Part shown: positions 1 to 8,347 of the stretch, in pieces | Layout: every line of letters begins with the position of its first letter | Numbering within the stretch: position 1 is the stretch's first letter | NCBI GenBank assembly: GCA_964250765.1 | Contig: CAXUHF010000005.1 | Coordinates: 17,234-81,233, forward strand | DNA length: 64,000 nt | DNA from: JBBQVS01 sp964250765 | Lineage (GTDB): Bacteria > Chloroflexota > Ktedonobacteria > Ktedonobacterales > Ktedonobacteraceae | Direction: 5' to 3' | The notes under the pieces: generated by a model | Seen by the model: only the letters and a program-made list of their open reading frames with translations | The model's database searches: none | Told to the model about the DNA's origin: nothing | Made by a program: the position numbers and the translations under genes

Positions 1-345
1 GTATGCACGTTTTCTTGTGTAGTGTCAATAACAAAAATCGTGGTGTGTACTACAAAGTGTAAAGGGAGAGCAGGAAAATGATATGGTGCAAATGTCCCAT
101 TTTTTGTGGTCTATTAACGAGTGTTTGAACGTATATCTATATAGGAAGTGTTGTCGTAGTAGCATTCATTCCACTAACGAATATACCCGTTTTTAAGGTA
201 GCGGAACGTCTATACAATATGGTATGTTATTAACATAAATCTTTCCGTTGTATGACGTTTCTAAAAGAAGATAGTCGTAGGAGATATCTTTCTTGAAAAT
301 ACTTTATAGATGGAATGAAATTGTAACCATAAGTGCCCAATTTTT
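1..345. other. Intergenic, no gene recognised
   Basis: AT-rich sequence upstream of the first plus-strand gene. No coding region on either strand convinces: the minus-strand reading frame entering from 644 is a shadow of the plus-strand gene. A 15-nt palindrome (TATGTTA-T-TAACATA, 223-237) lies about 110 bases before the first start codon and could be an operator. This is only a suggestion. Confidence 0.5.
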
Positions 346-777
346 ATGAAGGGACGGTTTATAGCCGTGGAAAAAGCCGAACGGAAACGTACATCCTTAT
401 TGGCAAATATTGGCGATCTCAACCGACCTTTGCGCGTTCGACCTGTTCGCAGTATGGGACGTGAGTGGTGGGCTGTTGACGCTGAAGATACCTGGCCCGG
501 CATGGTGATGGACTTGAGACGCCTGGGCTTCGAGTCGATGGCAGTGGGCGACGAGGTGTTGGTACGCGAAGGTGCGCCAGCATATGAGATGCAGATGGAG
601 GGTCCGGCTGAGCAAACTGGCCTCAAGCCTTTCCCCACCATCAACCCAACGATCCGCGTTCGTAAGGACTCGTATTCGACAGATTACTCCGATATGGTGT
701 ACCTGGACGACTACAAGGACGAAGAGGACGAGGAGGATGACGAACTGGAACCCGAAGACCTGGACAACGACGAATAA
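346..777 (+). CDS. Hypothetical protein with very acidic C-terminus
   Basis: A 143-residue soluble protein that I do not recognise as a known family. The first ~105 residues are mixed alpha/beta-like with many Arg and Val. Residues ~117-143 are almost entirely Asp and Glu, a disordered acidic tail. No signal peptide or membrane segment is visible. The codon pattern fits a real gene and a strong hairpin follows the stop. The ATG at 346 has no clear Shine-Dalgarno; a GTG at 367 sits 12-13 bases after AAGGGA and is a plausible alternative start. It is transcribed towards the convergent glycosyltransferase gene, with the shared hairpin between them. Acidic tails of this kind often contact basic proteins or nucleic-acid-binding surfaces, but no function can be assigned. 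Confidence 0.7.
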   Translation: MKGRFIAVEKAERKRTSLLANIGDLNRPLRVRPVRSMGREWWAVDAEDTWPGMVMDLRRLGFESMAVGDEVLVREGAPAYEMQMEGPAEQTGLKPFPTINPTIRVRKDSYSTDYSDMVYLDDYKDEEDEEDDELEPEDLDNDE

Positions 778-810
778 GTTGGATCAGGTTTTTTATTAGA
801 TATACACAGT

Positions 811-851
811 GGTCATGCGCATACTTAGCGACGCTAAGTATGCGCATGACC
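811..851. terminator. Perfect 20-bp palindrome between convergent genes
   Basis: Arms 811-830 and 832-851 are perfect reverse complements (GGTCATGCGCATACTTAGCG) with one base at the centre, followed by ATTTTTAT on the plus strand. It lies between the acidic-tail protein gene and the convergent glycosyltransferase gene. It probably acts as a bidirectional intrinsic terminator, although the arms are unusually long for that role. Confidence 0.75.
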
Positions 852-903
852 ATTTTTATCAGAGTGGCTCGTAAAACCCCTAGCTTTTAAGCGGGGGCAG
901 ATG

Positions 904-2208
904 TCAAATTTGCCTTCTTTTGCGCCACTTACTGCTATAAGAGACGATCCACCAAACAGCACCAGAGGCAAGAAGAATTAGCATTGGCTCAATAGGCGCA
1001 CGAAAGCGTGGTATTCCATAGAAGGCGATATCTTGCGCGAGTGTAAGCAAAATCATCAGGTAAATAAAGAGCAATTCACGCCATCGCTCACTTGTTACCA
1101 CGATGCCAAGTAGCGCGAGTGCAAAAACAATTGGAGTGATTGTTTCCATCATCGTAACAACGAAACGTGATGAGTCCCGATCTGGAAAACGATTCGTCGC
1201 AAGGTCCGCTTCCTGGGGAATGACTTCCCATGTATTGATGAAGTGTTGTCCAAGCAGAAATGGCATAGAGGAAAGATGACTCTCTATCCATTGTAATGCT
1301 GCTGTCTTATATGCGTTGTCTCGTGTTACCTCGCATGCCTTAGCGCAATCCTTTGGGAAATTTTCTGTGATCCACGGCGTTGACTCGCTTGGAATAATCC
1401 ATACTCCCGCGTAATACCCATGCTGATATACCGGATCGGCAGTCTCATAGTTGTATGCACCCAACATCACCTTACCATCTCCCACCGCAACAGGCACAAA
1501 TGTGTGCGTCACCTTATAATTACGAAGTGTCCAAGGTGCAATGAAGATCAGCGAGAGGAGCGATACCACAAGCACACTTTTGAGAGTGGTACGCCATGAC
1601 AAAACTTTTATCTTGTACATTACTCCCGTCCATAAAACGAATAAGCCAAGCAGAGCTATTCCGTTGGGGCGGGTAAGTGAAAGCAAGCCAAGGAGTACAC
1701 CACTTATAATTATCAAACTCAAACGCGGTGAGCGTTGTATACGATAAAGCGTGTAGCAGAAGGCAAGCAATAGAAACGTGTAGAGCGACTCTGCGTACAG
1801 TAAACCATCGTAGACATACAGAAAAGGATAGATTGCTCCTACAATACCCGCGAAGATGCCGATGCGTTCCCCGAACAGGTCTCTCGCAAAAAGGTAAAGC
1901 AGTGCACATGTTCCTGACCCAACAAGACAAAGGACGAGACGCACGAGAATATCTTGTGGCCCGATAAGACGATCAATAACCCCTATGACGAAGGGCCATA
2001 GTGGGGCACGATCAACCGTTGGCAGGTGTGAGTAGAGACAGTAGCAATGCTCTTGCACCAGATGAAACGCGATATCCTGATACGTCAATGAGTCGTGAAG
2101 CGGAAAGTACCCAGCCGCGACCGTGAAGTTATATGCGACACGTACGGTGAGCGCAACGCAAAATACGACGATCAGTGGAACCGTGACAAACGCTTCCAAA
2201 CGTTTCAT
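904..2208 (-). CDS. GT-C family membrane glycosyltransferase (GT39/ArnT-like)
   Basis: A 434-residue polytopic membrane protein with a cytoplasmic N-terminus, a first transmembrane helix at ~8-30 and roughly ten further hydrophobic segments. The first outer loop has the D-x-x-x-Y pattern (HDSLTYQDIA, ~38-47) that holds the catalytic acidic residue in dolichyl-phosphate-mannose-type and ArnT-type GT-C enzymes. The next loop carries RAPLWPF, matching the R-x-P-x-x-P motif of the same group. Such enzymes move a sugar from a polyprenyl-phosphate donor to a protein, lipid or polysaccharide acceptor on the outer face of the membrane. Donor and acceptor cannot be told from sequence. It is monocistronic on the minus strand and converges on the acidic-tail protein. 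The start at 2208 precedes a typical MKRLEAF cytoplasmic end. Confidence 0.8.
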   Translation of the reverse strand: MKRLEAFVTVPLIVVFCVALTVRVAYNFTVAAGYFPLHDSLTYQDIAFHLVQEHCYCLYSHLPTVDRAPLWPFVIGVIDRLIGPQDILVRLVLCLVGSGTCALLYLFARDLFGERIGIFAGIVGAIYPFLYVYDGLLYAESLYTFLLLAFCYTLYRIQRSPRLSLIIISGVLLGLLSLTRPNGIALLGLFVLWTGVMYKIKVLSWRTTLKSVLVVSLLSLIFIAPWTLRNYKVTHTFVPVAVGDGKVMLGAYNYETADPVYQHGYYAGVWIIPSESTPWITENFPKDCAKACEVTRDNAYKTAALQWIESHLSSMPFLLGQHFINTWEVIPQEADLATNRFPDRDSSRFVVTMMETITPIVFALALLGIVVTSERWRELLFIYLMILLTLAQDIAFYGIPRFRAPIEPMLILLASGAVWWIVSYSSKWRKRRQI

Positions 2209-2584
2209 AAATATCCTTGTCTAATACGAAGTATGTAGGAAAACCTACAATCAGCAACGAATCTCTGATATGAACGTAACGCTATAGCTATTTGGGTGAC
2301 TTGCACATAGTTTTGGGATTTCCATATTAGTTGTATGTTTAAGAAAAATAGTATATACTTAAAGAGTACTCTTTCTCCTCTCATAAATCATGTCCCTCGT
2401 ATAAAGCATCACTCGAAACATATCTTCGTTGTGGGAAAGCTCTAACATAACTGTCTTTGCGTTCTCATCTCTCTATATGACTGTGATTGCTGAACTCACT
2501 TGTCCATCTGCTTTCTTTATATATCGAGCATACTCAACAGAAGTAGCAGATGTGTCTGAAAGCATAAAAACTAAGGAGTGCTGA
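2209..2584. other. Divergent intergenic region with 14-bp palindrome
   Basis: This 376-base region holds the upstream sequences of the leftward glycosyltransferase gene and the rightward small membrane protein operon. A perfect palindrome AAAGAGTACTCTTT occupies 2361-2374 and could be an operator. The ribosome-binding site AAGGAG of the next gene is at 2573-2578. Nothing else is recognised. Confidence 0.5.
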
Positions 2585-2716
2585 ATGCAGCCACTGATTT
2601 TGTTGTTGCTTGCCATCGTCGTCATTGTATGTGTGTTTGGCTATAGTGCGTATCGTACTAACGCGAAGAAACGAGCATGGGAAAAGAGACGAAACGTGTT
2701 TCGTGATCGAGTGTAA
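2585..2716 (+). CDS. Small single-span membrane protein (43 aa)
   Basis: A 43-residue open frame begins at ATG 2585, six bases after a strong Shine-Dalgarno (AAGGAG), and ends at TAA 2714-2716. Residues ~4-20 are a continuous hydrophobic helix (LILLLLAIVVIVCVFGY). They are followed by a strongly basic cytoplasmic-type tail with many Lys and Arg (about 24-43). The positive-inside rule predicts the N-terminus outside and the C-terminus inside. It lies 70 bases before the pentapeptide-repeat gene on the same strand and may be in its operon. No family is recognised. The ribosome-binding site, the clean hydrophobic/basic split and the position make it more likely real than chance. Confidence 0.65.
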   Translation: MQPLILLLLAIVVIVCVFGYSAYRTNAKKRAWEKRRNVFRDRV

Positions 2717-2786
2717 GTAAGTATATCCCCCTTTGAATGTTCTTGCAACGCAGTAGAAAAGTTATCATACACAAGGAAGTACTATT

Positions 2787-3272
2787 ATGGCAGACCAACG
2801 TCAACTTGTTATTCTTGCATCAGGTAAAACACTTTGGAATAAGTGGAGACGCGACTATTCGGAGATAAAAGCGTTTGAACCCGACCTTCACGGCGCGGAC
2901 TTGCACGGAGTTGACCTGCGCGGAATCGACTTTCATGGGGCTGACCTAACCGAAGTTAACCTGCAAGATGCTGACCTACGGGGAGCAGACCTGCACTTAG
3001 CTGACATTCGTAACGCTAATCTGAGAGGTGCCGATCTCAGCGATGCAGATTGCTCCAAAACACTCCTGAACTGGACGGACTTACGAGATACTAACCTTCG
3101 TCACGCCAATTTGAAAGAGGCCGATTTAAGAAAGACAAACCTGCTAGGAGCCGATCTCGAAGGAGCAACACTGGATAAGGCGAGACGTGATGTTGTTCTC
3201 GTGCCGAAAGTGAATATTCCTATAGGCAAAATTGATGAACGTGAAATTGTAGCACCTGGAACGAAAGCATAA
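2787..3272 (+). CDS. Pentapeptide-repeat protein
   Basis: A 161-residue protein whose residues ~32-135 consist of about twenty A(D/N)LxX pentapeptides (for example GADLHGVDLRG and GADLSDADC). These fold as a right-handed quadrilateral beta-helix. A short N-terminal segment with WNKWRRDY precedes the repeats, a common cap in this family, and ~25 non-repeat residues follow. AAGGAAG lies upstream of ATG 2787. Family members range from DNA-gyrase mimics (Qnr, MfpA) to proteins of unknown role. Nothing here points specifically to gyrase protection. It is followed after 10 bases by a hypothetical gene and then by a nucleotidyltransferase, so the three form a likely operon. Confidence 0.85.
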   Translation: MADQRQLVILASGKTLWNKWRRDYSEIKAFEPDLHGADLHGVDLRGIDFHGADLTEVNLQDADLRGADLHLADIRNANLRGADLSDADCSKTLLNWTDLRDTNLRHANLKEADLRKTNLLGADLEGATLDKARRDVVLVPKVNIPIGKIDEREIVAPGTKA

Positions 3273-3282
3273 CGAAAATAGA

Positions 3283-3540
3283 ATGAACAAGCAAAAAATA
3301 ACACATGGTCCTGTAATAGGTACTAATGGAAGGAACACGATAACGGAAGAGCGTTACTACGTCCAAAAGATCACAGAGCAGATTTTCGTTGTCCGAGAGC
3401 GTGTTCCTGAGCATGAAGAGTCGCAACACAATACGCACATTATCAAATCGTTTGATATGGGTCATGATGCATATGTCTATCTCGATATGCTCAATGCGAA
3501 ACAACGGAAACTTGACGCAGAAAAGAGAGAAGAGCGGTAG
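3283..3540 (+). CDS. Hypothetical protein between pentapeptide and nucleotidyltransferase genes
   Basis: An 85-residue hydrophilic protein of no recognised family. The centre has a beta-rich stretch (ERYYVQKITEQIFVVRERV). The C-terminal ~20 residues are charged and helical (MLNAKQRKLDAEKREER). It starts 10 bases after the pentapeptide gene, and its TAG stop (3538-3540) is one base from the ATG of the next gene at 3542, so it is almost certainly part of the same operon. The Shine-Dalgarno before 3283 is weak, which suggests translational coupling to the upstream gene. Confidence 0.65.
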   Translation: MNKQKITHGPVIGTNGRNTITEERYYVQKITEQIFVVRERVPEHEESQHNTHIIKSFDMGHDAYVYLDMLNAKQRKLDAEKREER

Positions 3541-3541
3541 C

Positions 3542-4336
3542 ATGGGGCAACAATACACTTGGGAGACCTGTTCAAGAGTGATACAATCGCAAGTTCGTAC
3601 TCTACAAACGGAGTCGCAACGGGTGTTGGGAGAGCAGCTTGTTGGTTTTTACCTACATGGTTCACTAGCCCTAAGAGGTTTCAACCCTGCAAGAAGCGAT
3701 GTCAATATAGTAGTAGTGACGAAGCAGAGGATGGATATAGAGGTTAAGCGCGTGCTTATTACGCTGCTGCTACGCATCTCTAAGATGCCATGTCCCGTGA
3801 GCATTCACTTTCTCGCCCAACAGAATATCTTTCCTTTCCAGTCTCCCTTGCCCTACGACCTCTACTATAATGAGACAATGCGTGAGCAAGCTCAACAAGA
3901 TATGCGCAGCGACGCCTGGAAACACTGGAATGATAGGATCGAGTACGATCCTGAACTTACAATCATTCTGCCCGTTCTTCAATTGCATGGCATTTGTCTC
4001 TATGGGGAGCTTCCCGCAAAGACGCTTCCCCCTGTACCAGAACAAGCCTTTCGAGATGCGCTCGTCACTAAAGTTCAGAAAGATCAGCAACATCCATTAC
4101 ACAATCCTATCTCTTTTGTGTTGAATGCTTGTCGTGTCGCGGCATATTTACACGATCATACTATTCTTTCTAAAGATGCAGGCGGTGTATGGGGACTGTC
4201 TTTCCTACCTGAGCAGTATCATCCTCTTCTTCAGCAGTTGTTAGCTCTATACCGTGGTGAAAGTCCAGGACGACCTGTGGGCAACGCTGCCTTGCAAGAT
4301 TTTGCTGCATACGTGGGTGAGACAATCGTAGCCTGA
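3542..4336 (+). CDS. Nucleotidyltransferase with AadA-type fold (DUF4111-like)
   Basis: A 264-residue protein of the aminoglycoside-nucleotidyltransferase superfamily. The polymerase-beta-like motif is at residues ~38-58: LHGSLALRGFNPARSDVNIV, with G40-S41 and D53-x-N55. In AadA and kin the last pair is D-x-D and binds Mg-ATP; here the second Asp is Asn. The C-terminal half (from ~150) is helical and resembles the AadA/DUF4111 C-domain, with W-G-L-S-F-L-P near 220. The frame is open upstream to 3389, but ATG 3542 follows a purine-rich GAGAAGAG and sits one base past the previous stop, so it is the preferred start. Proteins of this class are often not resistance enzymes, and the changed metal ligand makes activity uncertain. 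Confidence 0.75.
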   Translation: MGQQYTWETCSRVIQSQVRTLQTESQRVLGEQLVGFYLHGSLALRGFNPARSDVNIVVVTKQRMDIEVKRVLITLLLRISKMPCPVSIHFLAQQNIFPFQSPLPYDLYYNETMREQAQQDMRSDAWKHWNDRIEYDPELTIILPVLQLHGICLYGELPAKTLPPVPEQAFRDALVTKVQKDQQHPLHNPISFVLNACRVAAYLHDHTILSKDAGGVWGLSFLPEQYHPLLQQLLALYRGESPGRPVGNAALQDFAAYVGETIVA

Positions 4337-4547
4337 GTATTGTTTCTCTCGGAGACGATTGACGCTTTCTTATTCTTCATTTGCCTCTTTGGTACATATC
4401 CAAATGTATCCTACCCCAACAATTTTATATTTTTGATAAACTGCCAAGATAGCTCAGCAAACTGAAACAAAATAGACTCAGCTTCTCTCTTATAGATAGT
4501 GCATTTTTAAGATGCTCTACGTTGTAAGAAAAGGAAAAGCTTCGTTC

Positions 4548-5624
4548 ATGAACAGAAAAATGTCCGGCTCGCTCACTCTTCCCGCAGAGAATGCGGTACA
4601 GCCGACTCCTATACGTCCCCTTCAAGCTCCCGCTACCAACGATTACGCCGAATTAAAACAGATTCTTAAGAAACAAGGATTGCTAGAGAGACAGCCCGCG
4701 TACTATACCGTGCGTATTGCTCTACTAGTAGCTTTGCTTACCATTGGAGTTGTGTTTCTCTTCGTTGTCAACAACTTCTGGTTGCAACTCCTAAATGCTG
4801 TCTATCTCGCGTTTGTCTTTACACAGATTGGACTACTTGGACATGAGGCCGGACATCGGCAGATGTTTCATGAGTCATGGAAGCACGACTTGCTCGCACT
4901 TGTAGGTGGCAATCTTGTCGTTGGTATGAGTTATGCGTGGTGGGTTGATAAGCACAATGCGCATCATAGCAATCCCAATCATATGGATATGGACCCTGAT
5001 ATCGACATTCCATTTCTGGAATTTACAGGGCTAGAAGACCTATCAGGAATAGGTAAATTCAGGCAGTTCCTTGTGAAGCATCAAGCTCTCATTTTTCTGC
5101 CCGCGTTAATGACAGTCTCTCTTGGGCTGCAATACAATGGAGTAGATTTTCTCCTGCATAAGAAGGCGAAGTATCACGTTCTCGAATTGCTCTTGATGAT
5201 TGCTCATTTCGTCTTGTACTTTGGTATCATCTTCTCACGTTTTGTGTGGTGGCAAGCCATCATTTTTATAGTTGTGCATCAGGCTATTACAGGCGTCTAC
5301 CTTGGTTCAATCTTTGCACCCAATCATAAAGGTATGCTTGTGCTTGAAAAAGAGAGCACAATGGATTTCTTGCATCGCCAGGTGCTTACCGCTCGTAATA
5401 TTCATGCAAATCCGATTACCGACTTCATGTACGGTGGCTTAAATTATCAGATTGAGCATCACCTGTTCCCAAGCATGCCACGTAACAAATTGAAGCAGGC
5501 ACAACAGATCATCAAGCCTTTCTGCCAGTCACATGATATCTCCTATCACGAGACAAACATGATTCAGGCATTTAAAGAGATATTGCTCAACCTCTATCAC
5601 ATCGGCGACCCATTGCGCGGCTAG
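4548..5624 (+). CDS. Membrane fatty-acid desaturase
   Basis: Front-end/acyl-lipid type desaturase of about 358 residues. It carries the three histidine boxes of the di-iron site: GHEAGH (H99-H103), HNAHH (136-140) and QIEHH (301-305). The glutamine at the start of box three is typical of delta-5/delta-6 and related acyl-lipid desaturases. Hydrophobic spans lie at ~55-75, 80-97, ~185-205 and 220-260. It would introduce a double bond into membrane fatty acyl chains using O2 and an electron donor such as ferredoxin. The frame is open to an ATG at 4512 with no ribosome-binding site; ATG 4548 follows AAGGA (4531-4535) by 12 bases and is preferred, while 4560 is another option. Cold or fluidity adaptation is a reasonable role, but regiospecificity cannot be read from sequence. 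Confidence 0.9.
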   Translation: MNRKMSGSLTLPAENAVQPTPIRPLQAPATNDYAELKQILKKQGLLERQPAYYTVRIALLVALLTIGVVFLFVVNNFWLQLLNAVYLAFVFTQIGLLGHEAGHRQMFHESWKHDLLALVGGNLVVGMSYAWWVDKHNAHHSNPNHMDMDPDIDIPFLEFTGLEDLSGIGKFRQFLVKHQALIFLPALMTVSLGLQYNGVDFLLHKKAKYHVLELLLMIAHFVLYFGIIFSRFVWWQAIIFIVVHQAITGVYLGSIFAPNHKGMLVLEKESTMDFLHRQVLTARNIHANPITDFMYGGLNYQIEHHLFPSMPRNKLKQAQQIIKPFCQSHDISYHETNMIQAFKEILLNLYHIGDPLRG

Positions 5625-5640
5625 CAATAACAAAGGAAGA

Positions 5641-5711
5641 GGGCATGTCAATCGCAGAGAGAGAAGTACGTAAAGAAATTACGTAATTATCTCTCTGCGA
5701 TTGACATGCCC
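5641..5711. terminator. Long inverted repeat, 22-bp arms
   Basis: Arms 5641-5662 and 5690-5711 are perfect reverse complements beginning GGGCATGTCAATCGCAGAGA. A second nested stem, TACGTAA/TTACGTA, occupies 5667-5673 and 5679-5685, so the RNA folds into one long interrupted hairpin. It lies between the desaturase and a convergent small gene and may end both transcripts. No T-run follows, so a role other than termination is possible. Confidence 0.7.
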
Positions 5712-5719
5712 CGGTCAGA

Positions 5720-5929
5720 TTAAAACCTTGTAGTGTCCTCCTGAAAAGTATGTAGCCATTGTGTAAGCAGGTATGTTTGTTCATTCGTGAGTCTGAGTGG
5801 ATACAAGCCACTATCGGCATCCACGTTAAGCACAATACGTCCTGTCTTCTCTCTTACAAAGGTAAACGCACCTAGCTTTAACTGAGATTGTGGTTCTTTA
5901 TCTATTGATGTGATTACGTTCTCTGTCAT
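5720..5929 (-). CDS. Hypothetical protein, 69 aa
   Basis: A small soluble protein of unknown family. The middle has a short beta-rich part (LGAFTFVREKTGRIVLNVDAD) and the end a predicted helix containing LTNEQTYLLTQWLHTF. The start at 5929 is chosen because AAGGAGG lies about 11 bases upstream on the minus strand; the frame is also open to 5971, but that ATG lacks a ribosome-binding site. It lies between the desaturase hairpin and the radical SAM gene, with its promoter probably in the short gap 5930-6079. It looks like a genuine small gene of unknown function. Confidence 0.65.
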   Translation of the reverse strand: MTENVITSIDKEPQSQLKLGAFTFVREKTGRIVLNVDADSGLYPLRLTNEQTYLLTQWLHTFQEDTTRF

Positions 5930-6079
5930 TATCTTACATTCCCTCCTTGAATATAAAAAGAGTAACAGCAATAACTGCTACCTACAGGAATATCACAACG
6001 TAACTGACGCTTATTATTTGATTTGCTCTTTCTCTCCTGTGGAGCGAAAAATACGTTTCTTTGTTGAGTTGAAACTCCA

Positions 6080-6919
6080 TTATGCTCCTATGAGGAGAGG
6101 TGAGACGGATAGTCTTTGATCTACTGTTGCCATCGCGTCCGCCGAGGAGACATATACCGTTCCCCCCTTTCGTTCAATCATGGTACTAAGACGATGAAGA
6201 CGTTCTTCATCTTCGTAGCGTGTCCATGTCGGCTGATGGGCAGACCAGGAAACTACATTCTTTCGATGAGGAACACTTGTGAGTATTTCCGAGGGAATAA
6301 AACGCACAAACTGCCCTCTGTCATCAGCATAGAGAGGTCCCAAGACAAACCCATTACAGCCTGCACGTATCCCCTCTATCGCAATGTTCTGATATTCTAG
6401 GTCAGAAATATGTGGCAAAATAGGGCGTACAGCAATAAAGGCAGGTACTCCTATCTGCTTCAGATTGGCAACTGTTCTCATTCGTTCGCTTGGAGAAGGA
6501 GTATGAGGCTCTATAGTGGAAGCAGAGTTCCAGCAACTGACAGATACCAAAGCGCTTAACATCGTCCCATCCTTCTTCATACGTTGCTGAATTGCTGCAA
6601 GTGCATTGAGCGTAGATGTATCTAATGATGCCTTCGTACTAAAGTTTAGGTTCTTCCCTAGCGTAGCCAACCGTTGTAACATGGTAACACCTCGTGCAGG
6701 ACGCGCAAAAGGATCACCATCATACCCGAATTGAATAGTTTCAAAGGAAGTATTTTGCGCAAACTGCTCGAATTGATAGAGGACATCATCAGCATCGAGT
6801 TTAGACAGTCCTACCTCTCCCCCTCGTGTGTAGCAGTATTTGCATCCAAACGGACATGGTTCTCCAACAGGAACAAGAACACGATTCTTTTCTACCTTGA
6901 ACAGAAGCCTCTTTGCCAT
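6080..6919 (-). CDS. Radical SAM protein (SPL/Elp3-like small form)
   Basis: A 279-residue radical SAM enzyme. The cluster-binding motif C22-x3-C26-x2-C29 (CPFGCKYCY) coordinates the [4Fe-4S] that cleaves S-adenosylmethionine. It is followed by a glycine-rich GGEVG and by FGYDGDPFARP, a likely SAM-contacting loop. The length and CPFGCKYCY context resemble small DNA-repair-photolyase-like (SplB-type, COG1533) proteins, but the substrate is unknown. The C-terminal ~60 residues are more variable, with WSAHQPTW near 225. The start at 6919 is supported by GAGGAGAGGA upstream on the minus strand. It is monocistronic. Confidence 0.8.
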   Translation of the reverse strand: MAKRLLFKVEKNRVLVPVGEPCPFGCKYCYTRGGEVGLSKLDADDVLYQFEQFAQNTSFETIQFGYDGDPFARPARGVTMLQRLATLGKNLNFSTKASLDTSTLNALAAIQQRMKKDGTMLSALVSVSCWNSASTIEPHTPSPSERMRTVANLKQIGVPAFIAVRPILPHISDLEYQNIAIEGIRAGCNGFVLGPLYADDRGQFVRFIPSEILTSVPHRKNVVSWSAHQPTWTRYEDEERLHRLSTMIERKGGTVYVSSADAMATVDQRLSVSPLLIGA

Positions 6920-7414
6920 TGAATGTGTCCTCTCCTCGTGTGTTTACCATCTCTACAAGAATACTGTTCTTAAATAAGGATAGAGGGTGTTGCTTGTATG
7001 GCCCCAATAAATGGCCTTGGAGGAATACTATCATATTCTCTGTAGGAGTCAACACATTTTAAAAATTTTGTAAAAATGTAGCATTTGTGATTTGTATGTT
7101 AGTAAGTATACGTGTGTACATTATTGTCATAAAAATATACATATGTAAGAAAAGAAAGAATATGTGGCGGATTGTACGATTTCCCCTTTTTGGTGGCACC
7201 CCGTCTTTTTTTAGAGAAATGCGAACAGCATGTGTGTTTAAAGAGATAAGTATACTTTTGTTTTGGTATAGCTTGCCACTAGACAAGTGACGCTCCTATA
7301 CGTATAATGCGAAGACAAGAGAAGCATCTGCTGTATTCGCAAACTGTGGATGAGAGTAGTATGCAAAATATGTAGAAGGATCATTCCGACGAGAGACAAA
7401 AAGGGAAGTGTATC
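6920..7414. other. AT-rich intergenic region
   Basis: 495 bases between the leftward radical SAM gene and the rightward methyltransferase. Short frames exist on both strands around 7059-7290, but they mirror each other in low-complexity AT-rich sequence, lack good ribosome-binding sites and are not called. The region presumably contains both promoters. No convincing palindrome or RNA structure was seen. Confidence 0.5.
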
Positions 7415-8299
7415 ATGCCATCTTCTAGCAACTCCAAGAAAAGCAGTAGTGCAAGTACCTATATTATCAATGAGAGGAAGAAAAAGGCAGAGGTACTTCG
7501 TCTCATCATTCAGAGTCGCATGATTACAACCGCGATGGGCGGTGTTCTTTCAGAACAACCCGACCCCAGCATCTTTCATCATGTCCTTGAGGTTGGCTGT
7601 GGTGTTGGTAGCTGGGTATTAGAAGCCGCCGAGACCTATCCTGAAATGAATGTGGTAGGGATTGATATCAATCCGTTGATGGTCGAGTACTCGCGTACTC
7701 AAGCAAAAACGCAGGGACTCGAAAACCGTGTTGAATTTCATGTCATGGATGCTCTGAAGAAGCTTGAATTTCCTGATAACTCGTTTGACTTGGTAAACTT
7801 ACGGCTTGGTATAAGTTTTGTACGTACCTCAGAATGGCCCGGTCTTCTTCTTGAAATGCAACGCGTCGTTCGTCCAGGAGGAATTATTCGTCTTACTGAA
7901 TGTGAGAGTGGTTCCAAGAGTACGAGTCAAGCAATGACACAACTGAATGATCTAGGTACACGCGCCTTATATCAGGCTGGATACCTTTTTACGCAAGAAT
8001 ATACGGGTTTAACTAGTCACTTGACAGAACTCCTCACGAAAAGTTGGTGCGAAGGCGTGCAAACGAAGTTCTATCCCCTGGTATTTAGAGCGGGAACACC
8101 AGAAGGAAAGGCTTTTGAAGAGGACATGGACTATATATTTCAAATGACCCGCCCATTTATTCAAAAATGGGGAGGCATTCCAGAAAATTATGATGCTCTT
8201 CATCGACAATGCCTTAAGGATATGGAGCAGCTAGATTTCTCCGCAATCTGGCCTCATATTACTGCTTGGGGATACAAACCCCTTACACAGTCGAAATAA
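7415..8299 (+). CDS. Class I SAM-dependent methyltransferase
   Basis: A 294-residue soluble methyltransferase. Motif I is VLEVGCGVGSWVLE (~53-66), followed by the acidic end of beta-2 (VVGIDINPLMVEYS) and FDLVNLRLG for motif IV. This is a Rossmann-type fold related to UbiE/arsenite-type methyltransferases. Residues after ~150 form a variable cap likely to bind the acceptor. The acceptor cannot be predicted. It starts after AAAGGGAAGTG and is followed 48 bases later by a SorC-type regulator on the same strand, so it may be the first gene of a three-gene operon. Confidence 0.8.
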   Translation: MPSSSNSKKSSSASTYIINERKKKAEVLRLIIQSRMITTAMGGVLSEQPDPSIFHHVLEVGCGVGSWVLEAAETYPEMNVVGIDINPLMVEYSRTQAKTQGLENRVEFHVMDALKKLEFPDNSFDLVNLRLGISFVRTSEWPGLLLEMQRVVRPGGIIRLTECESGSKSTSQAMTQLNDLGTRALYQAGYLFTQEYTGLTSHLTELLTKSWCEGVQTKFYPLVFRAGTPEGKAFEEDMDYIFQMTRPFIQKWGGIPENYDALHRQCLKDMEQLDFSAIWPHITAWGYKPLTQSK

Positions 8300-8347
8300 T
8301 CTTGATTGTACATTCGCTCTATCTCACGTAGAAAAGGGGAGCACAGT

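Noticed and set aside
261..644. Minus-strand frame opposite the acidic-tail gene
   Set aside because: Shadow of the plus-strand gene; composition is unlike real proteins and no ribosome-binding site.
3389..3541. Upstream extension of the nucleotidyltransferase
   Set aside because: It overlaps the hypothetical gene and lacks similarity; ATG 3542 follows the preceding stop immediately.
3542..4336. Antibiotic resistance gene aadA
   Set aside because: The fold is shared but the metal motif is changed and the operon context is not that of a resistance cassette.
7059..7290. Two small frames on opposite strands in AT-rich DNA
   Set aside because: They mirror each other, have low-complexity residues and no good ribosome-binding sites.
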